64,000 nucleotides of DNA from Verrucomicrobiota bacterium (GTDB taxonomy: Bacteria; Verrucomicrobiota; Verrucomicrobiia; Limisphaerales; UBA9464): the NCBI GenBank assembly GCA_017309115.1, contig JAFLEF010000007.1:124001-188000 (forward strand), read 5' to 3'. Of this stretch, positions 34,586-43,444 are shown in pieces. The notes beneath the pieces were generated by a model. It was not told the origin of the DNA and made no database searches. It saw nothing but the letters and a program-made list of their open reading frames with translations. The first letter of the stretch is position 1, and each line of letters starts with the position of its first letter. A program made the position numbers and the translations under genes.

Positions 34586-36766
34586 TCAGGGATTGCGAAC
34601 GAGGTGAGCTTGGCCACCCGAATCGAGAAATTGGGCGGCCGCTGAATTGGTGGTCTGAATCGTCGGCGCCAACTTCATAATGTTGGCGATCTCCAAGGCG
34701 ATCTGACGAAACACCGGCGCGGCCGCCTTGCCGCCGTAATAGCTTTTCCCCGCCGTGGTCGGTTCATCAACCGTCACAACAATCGCCGCCACCGGCTGGC
34801 GCGCCGGGAAGAACCCAACGAATGATCCGTAATAGTGGGTCGCGTTGTAACCGCCGTTGACGAACTTCTTGGCCGTACCGGTTTTCCCCGCCACTTCGAA
34901 GTCTTCCAAGGCCGCCTGTCCCCCAGTTCCCTTTTCGACCGCCGACTCCATCAACGTCGTCATGGTTGCCGCAGTCTTGGTGCTAATCACCCGTTTCCCG
35001 GGCAGCACCGGAAATTCCTGAACCAACTGCCCATCAGCCGTGCGTAGTTCCCGGACAAGTCGTGGCTTCATCAGCACGCCGCCATTGGCAATCGCCGCCG
35101 CCGCCATCGCGGTTTGCAGCGGAGTCACCCGCAAACCGTATCCAAACGGCAACGAACTCGGGGTCCAACCGTCCCACGACGGGATCGCTCCCGATCGTTC
35201 CCCAAACGCCCAGAACTGGTTCGTGACGTAGTTCGTAATCCCCGGACGCAGAACCACCGGACGAATCTGCGTCCGCAACTCCTGCTCTCCGCACTCAATA
35301 TCGGTCCGAGTCAGGAAACCGAAGTCACGGATGTATTGAACAAACCGATTCGTCGGAACACGCAATCCCAATATCACCGCTCCTACATTGCTCGACTTCG
35401 CGAATGCTTCCTCCACCGACACCCGATTCATATAGTGGCCCTGATCATCGCGAATCACCCGCCGGGTTCCCGTCACGGTCCATCGACCGCCGTGGCAATC
35501 AATCTGATCGTCGATGGAGGCCAACTGCTCGTTCAGAACCGCGGCGTAGGTTAGGATCTTGAAGGTGGACCCCGGCTCGAAGGGCTCATTGATCGCCCGA
35601 TTTTTGAAGGCGGCGATGGGATTGGTCACCCCCTTCAGGAGGCGCAGACTGCGGTCGTTTGGATTGAAGGTAGGCCGGTTCGCCAAGGCGAGGATGTCAC
35701 CGGTCTGAGGCCGCACCACCACCGCCGAAATGGCCAGCGGTCGAAGCTTTTCCGCCGCCTCGTCCAACGCTCGTTCAACGGCTTCCTGAATCTGAATGTC
35801 GAGCGTGAGCAGCACATTGATTCCGTCCACCGGCGCAATATCTCGCTCCCGCAACGGAACATATTCTCGACCACCCACCGTTTGCCCTTGGAGGACTCCT
35901 GCCTTGCCCACCAACGCCTCGTCGAACCGCTGCTCGATACCCTGAGCCCCGCCGAGTTCGACGGGAAGATTCCGCTGCCGACGAGTGCTTTCCGCCTTGT
36001 TGGTGGTAAACCCGAGGACATGGGCCGCGAGGTGGTCGTACGGATACCGCCTGAGCTCGAAGAATTCCGCGTACAACCCTGACTCCCGACACTCGAGCAG
36101 GTTGGTTTCCATCAGCTTTGCGGTCCGGCGGATGGATCGGAGGCGCTGGCTTTGGTCGCGGCTCAGCCGCCAACGCGTCGGGAGATCCCACCAGGGCGTG
36201 CTTTCCAAAGTGGCCCGCGTGCTGGCCACGACATTGGATCGCTCCGCAAGCAACAGCCGTTCCGCTTCAAATCGGTTGGTTCGAAGCGCCGCTGCCAAGT
36301 GATCCCAAACTTCCGGCGGAACATTGGTGGCGACCAAATTGGACCGCAGCACCCGCGGAACCAACTGCCGGTTCGTGGTGACAATCCCACCGTTGGTCAC
36401 CCGGGTGTACTGCGTTTGGGTAAACGGGACCGGACGGAACCGAGCCAAAACGTCGGCTTCCGAAAGATTGAGGTGGGCGGCCGCGAGGCGGGCCACATCG
36501 GTCGCAAACGGACCCAGCCGAACCGGATCCGCCCGAATGACCACCGCCATTTGGGATTGGACCAGTACAGTGTCGTTGGCATCGCGAATCTCGCCCCGGC
36601 TGGCGGGTCGCAGACGTTTGATCTCAGGATCATTCGCGCTGAACGGCGTGGGCTCCTGGGGGTCAATCAATTGGATGTACGTCAGGCGCACCGCCACCAA
36701 GGCCAAACCACCGGCCAGGAGCCAGGTGATGACCCATAGATTGCGATAGGAAGCGGCGCGATTCAT
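34586..36766 (-). CDS. ftsI: division transpeptidase FtsI/PBP3
   Basis: A 726-residue class B penicillin-binding protein crosslinking septal peptidoglycan. One membrane helix at about 11-28, a dimerisation domain, then the transpeptidase domain with all three motifs: Ser400 in PGSTFK (SxxK), Ser458-Ser-Asn460 (SxN) and Lys628-Thr-Gly. About 100 residues longer than many FtsI proteins because of an insertion in the N-terminal domain. It starts 6 bases before ftsL's stop-side gap in a tight operon. Confidence 0.95.
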   Translation of the reverse strand: MNRAASYRNLWVITWLLAGGLALVAVRLTYIQLIDPQEPTPFSANDPEIKRLRPASRGEIRDANDTVLVQSQMAVVIRADPVRLGPFATDVARLAAAHLNLSEADVLARFRPVPFTQTQYTRVTNGGIVTTNRQLVPRVLRSNLVATNVPPEVWDHLAAALRTNRFEAERLLLAERSNVVASTRATLESTPWWDLPTRWRLSRDQSQRLRSIRRTAKLMETNLLECRESGLYAEFFELRRYPYDHLAAHVLGFTTNKAESTRRQRNLPVELGGAQGIEQRFDEALVGKAGVLQGQTVGGREYVPLRERDIAPVDGINVLLTLDIQIQEAVERALDEAAEKLRPLAISAVVVRPQTGDILALANRPTFNPNDRSLRLLKGVTNPIAAFKNRAINEPFEPGSTFKILTYAAVLNEQLASIDDQIDCHGGRWTVTGTRRVIRDDQGHYMNRVSVEEAFAKSSNVGAVILGLRVPTNRFVQYIRDFGFLTRTDIECGEQELRTQIRPVVLRPGITNYVTNQFWAFGERSGAIPSWDGWTPSSLPFGYGLRVTPLQTAMAAAAIANGGVLMKPRLVRELRTADGQLVQEFPVLPGKRVISTKTAATMTTLMESAVEKGTGGQAALEDFEVAGKTGTAKKFVNGGYNATHYYGSFVGFFPARQPVAAIVVTVDEPTTAGKSYYGGKAAAPVFRQIALEIANIMKLAPTIQTTNSAAAQFLDSGGQAHLVRNP

Positions 36767-36772
36767 CGCTGA

Positions 36773-37186
36773 TTATCGGGAAGGAACCCAACCGGCGGCG
36801 TTGGCCAACGACCCAACCGAAGTCGACGACTCATTGGTGGCCATAGGTCGAGCGCTTGCCACTGCCGAGGGTGCCGCTAGGAGTGGGATGGTCAGACGCT
36901 GACTGGAGACAACATCCGTAAGACCCAATCCCATCAGGTTTGCGCGGCCGACCAGAACATCCTTGCGACGTGACCGCTCCAACTGTTCGCGGCCCTCTTT
37001 GACCCGACGCTTCGCCCAGCCGATTTCCCGCTCGACCTCCTTGATCTGCTGCCCGAGTTCGTCGTGAGCCCGACGCTGGACAACGTAGCCCACGGTCAAG
37101 CCGGCGATGGCAATGACCAAGCCGATCACCAGGACCAAGCGCTGCCAGCGCAATTCGACGGTTGCCCGCTTTTGATTCTTGGCCAT
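36773..37186 (-). CDS. ftsL: FtsL-like bitopic division protein
   Basis: A 137-residue protein with a short basic tail, a membrane helix at about 16-37 (RLVLVIGLVIAIAGLTVGYVV) and a coiled-coil segment at about 40-73 (HDELGQQIKEVEREIGWAKR). FtsL proteins share topology rather than sequence; the position between rsmH and ftsI supports the call. ATG 37186 lies 1 base past the rsmH stop; longer frames run into rsmH. The C-terminal 40 residues are Ser/Ala-rich. Confidence 0.82.
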   Translation of the reverse strand: MAKNQKRATVELRWQRLVLVIGLVIAIAGLTVGYVVQRRAHDELGQQIKEVEREIGWAKRRVKEGREQLERSRRKDVLVGRANLMGLGLTDVVSSQRLTIPLLAAPSAVASARPMATNESSTSVGSLANAAGWVPSR

Positions 37187-37187
37187 G

Positions 37188-38123
37188 TCAGAGTTTCTCC
37201 AGAACCCGCAATTGCGCGCTGCGCGACCGGGGATTGGTTTGCTGCTCGACCTCAGTCGGCAAAAGCGCTTTGCGGTGCACGAGTTGCCCGCGGGGAGGGC
37301 GCGCCGTTCGGAGATGCGGCAAGTCGTCCTCAGCTCCCGGGGGTAAATCGTAATCGCGACATTCCCTGCGCATGAAGTTGCGCACCAACCGATCTTCCAG
37401 GGATTGGAACGTGATAACCGCGAGTCGACCTCCTGGTTCAAGAACGTCGAAGGCCGCCCGCAGCCCTTGCTTCAGCGAACCCAATTCGTCATTCACTTGA
37501 ATGCGGAGGGCTTGAAACACCTTGGTCGCCGGATGAGCCCGCCGTCCTTGGCGTGGGCACACCCGCTCCACCAAATCCGCCAGCTGCAAAGTTGTTTCGA
37601 AGCGTCGCATGGACCGTTCCCGTACCAAGGCCCGGGCAATGCGGCGCGACTCGCGCTCATCCCCCAGTTCCCAAAAAATCGTGGCCAGCTCCTCGGCTGA
37701 CAGCGTGTTCACCAGATCCGCCGCGGTGGCGTCCTGACGTCGGTCCATCCGCATGTCGAGCGGTCCGTCCTGCTGGAAACTGAACCCTCGAATCCCGGTA
37801 TCGAGCTGATGCGAACTGACCCCGAGGTCGAGTAACGCACCCGCACAACTGGCTCGAGGGATCCAATCCCCAATTTCGGCAAAATTCAGGCGCCGGAGCT
37901 CGAATCGGCCCGCGAATCGGGCCAGGCGTTCAGTCGCCACCGCCACGGCGTCCCCGTCCCGGTCGCAGGCAAACAAGAACCCCGTCGGCGAACTCGCTTC
38001 CAGAATCGCCGCGCTGTGCCCAGCCCCACCGCAACAGCCGTCGAAAAAGCGCTTTCCGGCCCGAGGTCGGAGCACTGCCAGCACTTCCGCCAGCATGACG
38101 GGTTGGTGAGAAAACTCGGACAC
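37188..38123 (-). CDS. rsmH: 16S rRNA (cytosine-1402-N4) methyltransferase
   Basis: A 311-residue SAM-dependent methyltransferase. FSHQPVMLAEVL starts the protein, followed by FFDGCCGGAGHSAAIL (SAM site), LDLGVSSHQLDTGIRGFSF and RIQVNDELGSLKQGL, all diagnostic. I chose GTG 38123 because a ribosome site (AAGG, 8-base spacer) precedes it and overlaps the stop of the small gene upstream. SAM-site Cys-Cys is unusual but conservative. Confidence 0.93.
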   Translation of the reverse strand: MSEFSHQPVMLAEVLAVLRPRAGKRFFDGCCGGAGHSAAILEASSPTGFLFACDRDGDAVAVATERLARFAGRFELRRLNFAEIGDWIPRASCAGALLDLGVSSHQLDTGIRGFSFQQDGPLDMRMDRRQDATAADLVNTLSAEELATIFWELGDERESRRIARALVRERSMRRFETTLQLADLVERVCPRQGRRAHPATKVFQALRIQVNDELGSLKQGLRAAFDVLEPGGRLAVITFQSLEDRLVRNFMRRECRDYDLPPGAEDDLPHLRTARPPRGQLVHRKALLPTEVEQQTNPRSRSAQLRVLEKL

Positions 38124-38133
38124 TGCGCATACC

Positions 38134-38556
38134 TTATTCCCCCGGTACCACCAGGGACTGCGGACGACGGTTTCGTAACCGGTTCCAAGCGTGATCCTGA
38201 TCATCGCGCCGCTCCGGAGCCGGCGGTGTTTCGTACAAAACTTTCGGGTTCCGACGGCCCAGCGAACCGGAATCCTCCCGAAAATCATTCCGCATCGGCC
38301 GTACCTGCCGAAGGAGCAGCTCACCTTGAACCAAGCGGTCGGGCGATTCGCGTCGACGATTCCTGCCCGTCAGCCATCCGAACCACGACCGAGGAGCCCG
38401 GGAGCCGGCGCTGGCCGGCGGTTTGAATTCCGGACGAACCGTCGATTCAAGCGACGTCAGCCGGATGTCATGTCGGGGGGTGAGCTCCAGCGCCACCGCC
38501 TCCCCGCCCGCGAATGGACTCGAACGCTTCCAGAATTTGAGCCTCGACCAGTTCAT
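38134..38556 (-). CDS. small basic protein between mraZ and rsmH, unknown
   Basis: A 140-residue Arg/Pro-rich protein with no family I recognise. Gene-level evidence is good: its ATG lies 3 bases after the mraZ TAA, and its own TAA forms part of the TAAGG that serves rsmH as ribosome site. Without it there would be a 436-base hole in a tight operon. The sequence has a Trp-rich start (MNWSRLKFWKRSS) and a segment LVQGELLLRQVRPMRNDF with heptad-like spacing. It may be a lineage-specific division or rRNA-related factor. Confidence 0.65.
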   Translation of the reverse strand: MNWSRLKFWKRSSPFAGGEAVALELTPRHDIRLTSLESTVRPEFKPPASAGSRAPRSWFGWLTGRNRRRESPDRLVQGELLLRQVRPMRNDFREDSGSLGRRNPKVLYETPPAPERRDDQDHAWNRLRNRRPQSLVVPGE

Positions 38557-38559
38557 GAG

Positions 38560-39084
38560 TTAGACCAATTGGGTGTAAGCATCGGCCGCCAACTCGGCCT
38601 CGGCTTGGGTGCACTTCTCGTAAAGTCCGGGATCCCAGATTTCGAAGTCGGCTCCGGTTCCGACATAGAGCACTTCCTTCTGGAGCCCAATGGCATCCGC
38701 CATTCGGACCGGCAATACCAACCGGCCCGAAGGGTCCAGAGGCATGGTCGTGGAATTGCCGAAGATCGCTCGCCGCAAGGCGCCCGCCCGGGCATCACCC
38801 ATCCCGGCTTTCTCCAGCTTAGCCAATAGGTCCTGGAAACGCCGCTGCGACAGGCCGTAAACGTACGCATGATTGCGCCCAGCCCCTTTGTGAGGCCACA
38901 ATACCAACGTGAAAAGAGTCTTAGGGTCAGCCGGTCGCCACTCACTCGGGAACGCCACCCGCTTCTGCGCATCCAGCTTGTACGTGTACTGCCATGTAAA
39001 CGCCGGGAGCCCACCGTCGGTTGTCCGGTCAGACAACACGGCCTCCGTCGGCGTTGAGCCGCTGCTCGGAGCAGGGTCAGGCAT
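38560..39084 (-). CDS. mraZ: transcriptional regulator MraZ
   Basis: A 174-residue protein with two SpoVT/AbrB-like MraZ repeats: YKLDAQKRVAFPSEWR and the second half containing LDPSGRLVLPVRMADAIGL. MraZ forms a ring and binds phased repeats upstream of its own gene to regulate the dcw operon; matching repeats lie at 39101-39135. N-terminal 28 residues are a Ser/Pro-rich extension. First gene of the cluster. Confidence 0.92.
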   Translation of the reverse strand: MPDPAPSSGSTPTEAVLSDRTTDGGLPAFTWQYTYKLDAQKRVAFPSEWRPADPKTLFTLVLWPHKGAGRNHAYVYGLSQRRFQDLLAKLEKAGMGDARAGALRRAIFGNSTTMPLDPSGRLVLPVRMADAIGLQKEVLYVGTGADFEIWDPGLYEKCTQAEAELAADAYTQLV

Positions 39085-39100
39085 GGCGATTCGGGCATTT

Positions 39101-39135
39101 CCCTAAAATTAACTACCGGCCCCTAGAAAACCCTA
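39101..39135 (-). promoter_or_regulatory. candidate MraZ operator: repeats at 10-base spacing
   Basis: On the mraZ strand TAGGG occurs three times (39135-39131, 39125-39121, 39105-39101) with a weaker TAGTT at 39115-39111, so four units stand exactly 10 bases apart. They end 17 bases before the mraZ ATG. MraZ operators in other bacteria are direct repeats of TGGGN type with 10-base period, so position and phasing fit. Further TGGG elements occur upstream near 39199-39232 with 10- and 14-base spacing. Confidence 0.6.
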
Positions 39136-39152
39136 GATCCGCCTAATCCGTC

Positions 39153-39183
39153 AAACGGTTTTGACACCGTTGTCGAACCGTTT
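39153..39183. repeat. imperfect palindrome between mraZ and queA
   Basis: AAACGGTT (39153-39160) and AACCGTTT (39176-39183) form an 8-base inverted repeat, with inner GACA/TGTC extending the symmetry around the centre CCG. The length and symmetry suggest a dimeric regulator site in this divergent promoter region; a transcript hairpin is also possible. No U-run follows on either strand. Confidence 0.5.
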
Positions 39184-39300
39184 CCCGTGCAATGAATTAG
39201 ACTCCCATCAGAACCCACAACAACGAACCCAATCCTGCTCCGTTAACGATTTCGAAGCTGAAATCATCGTTCGCGCGCCCCAAAAAACCTCTGCCGACCC

Positions 39301-40380
39301 GTGTTCACTCGAGAGTTTCACTACGATTTACCTCCGGAGTTAATCGCCCAGACTCCGACCTATCCGCGCGACGCCTGCCGCCTGCTGGTGGTCCATCGGC
39401 AGACCCGAACCTGGGAACATCAGCATTTTCCCCAAATCACCCAGTGGATCCAACCAGGCGACGTCCTGGTCCTCAATGATTCGCGGGTTCTTCCCGCCCG
39501 GCTCCGAGGTTCCAAAGCCGACACGGGTGGCCAGTTTGAGATTCTCCTCTTGGAGGAAATCGAACCAATGGACTGGTGGGTCCTGTTGCGACCTGGCAAA
39601 CGCGTTCGACCGGGGACCGTACTGCTTTTTCACAATCCTCAGGGAAGTCCCTCGCCACTGCGGGCTACGGTGCAGGAGAAAAACTCGGAAGGTTGGTGCC
39701 GATTGAAGTTCTCCGGGGTCGCCGACCTGTTCGCCTGCCTTCAGGAAATCGGCGAACTACCCCTCCCCCCGTATATAGATCGGTCCGATCCAGCCTCCCG
39801 TTCTGACGATGAAATCCAATATCAAACCGTTTATGCCAAGAAACTTGGATCGATAGCTGCCCCGACCGCAGGCCTTCATTTTTCCCCGGAGATTCTGACC
39901 CAATTGGAACAGCACGGAGTGGAACTCCAAAAGGTGACCCTCCACGTCGGGCACGGCACCTTTTCTCCGGTCAAAGTGGACCAAGTGGAGGATCACCTGA
40001 TGCACGAAGAGCGGTTTGAAGTTTCGGAGGAAGCGGCCACAGCCATCCAACGAGCGCGGTCTGAAGGACGCCGGATCATCGCTGTCGGCACAACAACCGT
40101 GCGGGTTCTGGAGAGTGTCGCTCGCCAAAACGACGGCCGGATCGTCCCCGGCCCCGGACGAACTCGGATTTTTCTCTACCCTCCCGCGCCATTTCTGGTG
40201 GTCGGCGGGCTTTTGACCAATTTCCACCTTCCCGAGAGTACGCTCCTGATGTTGGTGAGCGCATTCGCCCAACCCAGGCGGCATCCCGAGGGACGAGATT
40301 TCATTCTCTCCGCCTATCAGGACGCCATCCGGGAGCGGTATCGGTTCTTCAGCTACGGCGACGCCATGTTGCTCCTTTAG
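39301..40380 (+). CDS. queA: S-adenosylmethionine:tRNA ribosyltransferase-isomerase
   Basis: A 359-residue enzyme of queuosine synthesis that transfers the ribosyl part of SAM to preQ1 in tRNA. Conserved blocks are FHYDLPPELIAQTP, VLNDSRVLPARLRG, QTVYAKKLGSIAAPTAGLHF, LHVGHGTFSPVKV and TNFHLPESTLLMLVSAF. The start is GTG 39301. Divergent from mraZ. Confidence 0.96.
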   Translation: MFTREFHYDLPPELIAQTPTYPRDACRLLVVHRQTRTWEHQHFPQITQWIQPGDVLVLNDSRVLPARLRGSKADTGGQFEILLLEEIEPMDWWVLLRPGKRVRPGTVLLFHNPQGSPSPLRATVQEKNSEGWCRLKFSGVADLFACLQEIGELPLPPYIDRSDPASRSDDEIQYQTVYAKKLGSIAAPTAGLHFSPEILTQLEQHGVELQKVTLHVGHGTFSPVKVDQVEDHLMHEERFEVSEEAATAIQRARSEGRRIIAVGTTTVRVLESVARQNDGRIVPGPGRTRIFLYPPAPFLVVGGLLTNFHLPESTLLMLVSAFAQPRRHPEGRDFILSAYQDAIRERYRFFSYGDAMLLL

Positions 40381-40389
40381 GCCTCCGGA

Positions 40390-41142
40390 ATGAAGCCCGC
40401 CCACCCTTCCTTCGATACCCGACCGAACCGACCATTCGTCCTGATCAACATGGCGATGACTGCGGACGGAAAGATTGCTACGGCCAATCGTTCCGTCACC
40501 AGTTTCGGCAGCCCGCGCGATCTACACCACCTTTACGAACTTCGGGCCACGGCCGATGCCATTCTTTGCGGCGCCCGAACATTGGAGCAATCCCACGCCA
40601 CCCTGGGAAACGGGGGGGAATCCTTCCGACGGCGTCGGCTTCGAAAGGGCCTAGCTGAATATCCTCTCCGGGTGCTGGTCAGCGGTTCCGGCACGATTTC
40701 GCCAACGGCCGAAGTGTGGGCCCAACGTTTTTCGCCGATCATCCTGCTCGCCACCTCCCGGGCGAAACCTCACCTAACGGCTCTCCGAGCGCTCGCCGAC
40801 GAAGTCTGGATCGCTTCAGGTCAGACCCTGAACTTCCACTCCACTTTGGAACGGCTATACCGGGACCGAGGGGTACGCCGCCTACTCTGCGAGGGCGGCG
40901 CTGAACTCAACGATGCGCTCCTTCGGGCGGGGCTCGTGGACGAGCTACACCTCACGATTTGCCCCCGGTTGTTTGGTGGACGAACCGCCCCGACGATCGC
41001 CGATGGCGAGGGTGTTCCTCAACTGGCCCGAGCGGCCCAGTTCACCCTGAAATCGCGCCGCTGGGTGGATGGCGAGCTGTTTGCCGTGTTTCGCCGCCAA
41101 GTCGACTCAAAACCTGTCGGCCAACGACCTCAGCGCCGATAG
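40390..41142 (+). CDS. RibD C-terminal/DHFR-like pyrimidine reductase
   Basis: A 250-residue NAD(P)H-dependent reductase of the RibD_C fold. INMAMTADGKIAT, DAILCGARTLEQ, LLCEGGAELNDALLRAGLVDELHLTICPRLFGG are family features (parts quoted). There is no deaminase domain, so it could be the stand-alone reductase of riboflavin synthesis or a relative of unknown substrate. It begins 9 bases after queA and its 3' end overlaps the convergent glcF-like gene by 13 bases. Confidence 0.85.
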   Translation: MKPAHPSFDTRPNRPFVLINMAMTADGKIATANRSVTSFGSPRDLHHLYELRATADAILCGARTLEQSHATLGNGGESFRRRRLRKGLAEYPLRVLVSGSGTISPTAEVWAQRFSPIILLATSRAKPHLTALRALADEVWIASGQTLNFHSTLERLYRDRGVRRLLCEGGAELNDALLRAGLVDELHLTICPRLFGGRTAPTIADGEGVPQLARAAQFTLKSRRWVDGELFAVFRRQVDSKPVGQRPQRR

Positions 41143-42428
41143 GCCTCGGCCAACAGGGTAATCGGGTGGACGACCCGCAAATCCATCCCTCGTTGGCGGC
41201 AACCGGTGACCAGTTGCAGGAGACAGCCCGGATTACCCGTCGCCACCACCGTCGCCCGCGTGGAACGTAGGTGGGTCATCTTGCGCTCGAGTAACTGACC
41301 CGCCATCTCCGGCTGGGTGAGATTGTAGATACCAGCGCTTCCGCAGCACCAATTTGCCTCCGGCAATTCCACCAATGTCACCCCCGGGATCAGCCGCAGG
41401 AGCTGCCGGGGCTGGCTGGAAACTTTCTGCCCGTGGCACAAGTGGCAGGACTCGTGGTAGGTCACCACCAATTCTTCGGCAGACTTGGGAGCTGGCGCAG
41501 TTATCCCAATCTCAACCAGCCATTCGTGGATGTCCTTGACCTTCCGGTCCCACACTGCCGCCCGGGCTTCGTACCGGGCATCCCCAGCGAGGAGATGAGA
41601 ATAATGCTTGAGATGGGAGCCGCAGCCACCGGCGTTGGTGATGATGGCGTCAAACTCCTCTGGCGGGAACTGGTCCAGATTTCGTCGGGCAAGGCTTTTG
41701 GCGAGCTCCCATTCCCCATTATGAGCATGCAGGGAACCGCAGCAATTCTGGACCGGAGGTGTCACCACCTCACACCCATTATACGCCAGCACTTCCACTG
41801 TATCGCGGTTGACCGTCGCGAAGGTCAGATCCTGGGCACAGCCGATCAACATCGCGACCCGGTACCGGCGCGATCCCCGTGCAGGGGTGACCGGCCCAAC
41901 CAGATCCGCCGTGAACTCCGGCTCCACCAGGGGAGTCATTTCCTCCAATTCCCGAAGCCGCCGAGGGAACAGCGACATCACCCCGCTTCGCCGAAGCAGG
42001 CCCTGAAGTCCGCTGGCTTGCCACCAATACAGCGCTTTGCCCACCCACTGCAGCCGTCGTAGATCATCAAACAACCAATGGAGGGTAAAACCCCGAATCA
42101 AGGTCCGCCGGGGCGACTGGATCAGATTCTTGGCCTCAACCTCGGCTCGGGCATGTTCGAACAATTCCGCGTAGTTGACTCCCGCAGGACAGGCCGTCAT
42201 GCAGGCCAGACAGCCGAGACAAAAGTACATTTCCTCGGCGAACGCCGTGGAAGGTTCGATGCGTTCATCGGCAATGGCCCGCATCAAGGCAATCCGGCCT
42301 CGCGGAGAATTACGCTCGAGTTTGGTGGCGTCGTAGGTCGGGCAAGTCGGCAGGCAAAGGCCGCAATGCATGCATTGCTGGACTACTGAGTAGTCCAGAC
42401 TCCTAAGGTGCGAAACGGGCGCGGTCAT
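41130..42428 (-). CDS. glcF: glycolate oxidase iron-sulfur subunit-like protein
   Basis: A 432-residue protein with two 4Fe-4S motifs: Cys19, 22, 25, 29 and Cys70, 73, 76, 80, followed by two CCG domains (QNCCGSLH and NWCCGSAG). This is the GlcF/LutA/GlpC electron-transfer architecture; sequence (CMHCGLCLPTCPTY, GLCLACMTAC-like) fits GlcF best. No glcD or glcE flavoprotein is adjacent, so the partner must lie elsewhere. ATG 42428 begins the conserved region. Confidence 0.85.
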   Translation of the reverse strand: MTAPVSHLRSLDYSVVQQCMHCGLCLPTCPTYDATKLERNSPRGRIALMRAIADERIEPSTAFAEEMYFCLGCLACMTACPAGVNYAELFEHARAEVEAKNLIQSPRRTLIRGFTLHWLFDDLRRLQWVGKALYWWQASGLQGLLRRSGVMSLFPRRLRELEEMTPLVEPEFTADLVGPVTPARGSRRYRVAMLIGCAQDLTFATVNRDTVEVLAYNGCEVVTPPVQNCCGSLHAHNGEWELAKSLARRNLDQFPPEEFDAIITNAGGCGSHLKHYSHLLAGDARYEARAAVWDRKVKDIHEWLVEIGITAPAPKSAEELVVTYHESCHLCHGQKVSSQPRQLLRLIPGVTLVELPEANWCCGSAGIYNLTQPEMAGQLLERKMTHLRSTRATVVATGNPGCLLQLVTGCRQRGMDLRVVHPITLLAEAYRR

Positions 42429-42597
42429 CGAACTCCCGAAGCATCCGTCAAACCCCCGTCTGGGAGCGAGAAAAACGGAGCGAAAGCCGTCGCCAAAGTG
42501 CCGCTTGCCGGATTCAAAAGCCTCGGATCTGCGATCGGCCACTCCTAAACAGCCGCGCGGCTTGTTCCTTGAAGATTCTCGCGCTAGCTTGGATCCG

Positions 42598-42996
42598 ATG
42601 AACGGAGCAGCCGCGGTGGTTGAACTGACAGATCTTCGGGTCACGCTGGACCGCCTCTTGTACCAGCACCTACCCCCAGAGAAGTGTCACGGTCGCCCGC
42701 ACGCATTCATCTACTTCCTCTCTGTCCACAACGACAGCCCGACAGCGGTGACGATTCGGGGCCGAAAGTGGGTCGTCACTCACGAAGACGGAACCCAGCA
42801 AGTGGTGGAAGGTGACGGGGTGGTGGGACAAAAACCAGTCATCCCGCCCGGTGGAAAGTTCAGTTACAACAGCTACCACGCCATCGGCACGCGAAGCGCG
42901 GTTGCCGAAGGAGCTTTTGTCGGCGTGGACGCCAAGGGACGCTCAGTTTTGGCGCGAATTCCCCCCTTCAAACTGCAGGTCCCGACCTCCGAGTAA
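42598..42996 (+). CDS. apaG: ApaG domain protein
   Basis: A 132-residue ApaG/DUF525 immunoglobulin-like protein of poorly defined role. Conserved sequence is FIYFLSVHNDSP, VTIRGRKWVVTHEDG, VEGDGVVGQKPVIPPGGKF and IPPFKLQVP. The last part differs mildly from the usual G-x-M-x-G-x-Y motif. ATG 42598 fits the family start. The 169 bases between it and the glcF-like gene hold nothing I can identify. Confidence 0.88.
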   Translation: MNGAAAVVELTDLRVTLDRLLYQHLPPEKCHGRPHAFIYFLSVHNDSPTAVTIRGRKWVVTHEDGTQQVVEGDGVVGQKPVIPPGGKFSYNSYHAIGTRSAVAEGAFVGVDAKGRSVLARIPPFKLQVPTSE

Positions 42997-43043
42997 GCCG
43001 GCGGCCGCTGCAGCTGAAGCTCCCGAAGAACTGCGACTTCGGG

Positions 43044-43265
43044 TTACATCCGTTGGCGGAAGGTAATCCGAGCCTTCCCCAGGTCGTAAGGCGACATCTC
43101 CACCTGAACTTTGTCACCTACGCCAATGCGAATGAAGTTCTTGCGCATCTTTCCCGAAATGTGAGCCAAGACAACGTGACCGTTGGGCAACTGGACGCGG
43201 AACATGGTCCCGGGGAGCACCTGGGTCACCGTCCCGATCAACTCGATGGGTTCTTCTTTCGCCAT
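43044..43265 (-). CDS. infA: translation initiation factor IF-1
   Basis: A 73-residue OB-fold protein that binds the ribosomal A site during initiation. [35 protein letters not shown] and [20 protein letters not shown] are all canonical. It is convergent with apaG, 47 bases apart, and divergent from the DUF151 gene. Confidence 0.97.
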   Translation of the reverse strand: MAKEEPIELIGTVTQVLPGTMFRVQLPNGHVVLAHISGKMRKNFIRIGVGDKVQVEMSPYDLGKARITFRQRM

Positions 43266-43444
43266 GCTTAAGTTCGCTTGCCGGTGCGGGGGCTACGGCA
43301 ACCGGCGCCGGGACAGTGACGAAAGCCAGTTCTCCCGCGCAAGCCGAGTTTTGAAGGGATTGTGGGAAAACTACTCTTCTCTCCCCGTTCACCATCGGCC
43401 GCCCAATCCTTGCCTTCACCCTCTTCGCTTCCCACACTCAGCTC

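Noticed and set aside
38553..39098. A 181-codon minus-strand frame overlapping mraZ
   Set aside because: It is in a different frame from mraZ, which has clear MraZ repeats over the same bases.
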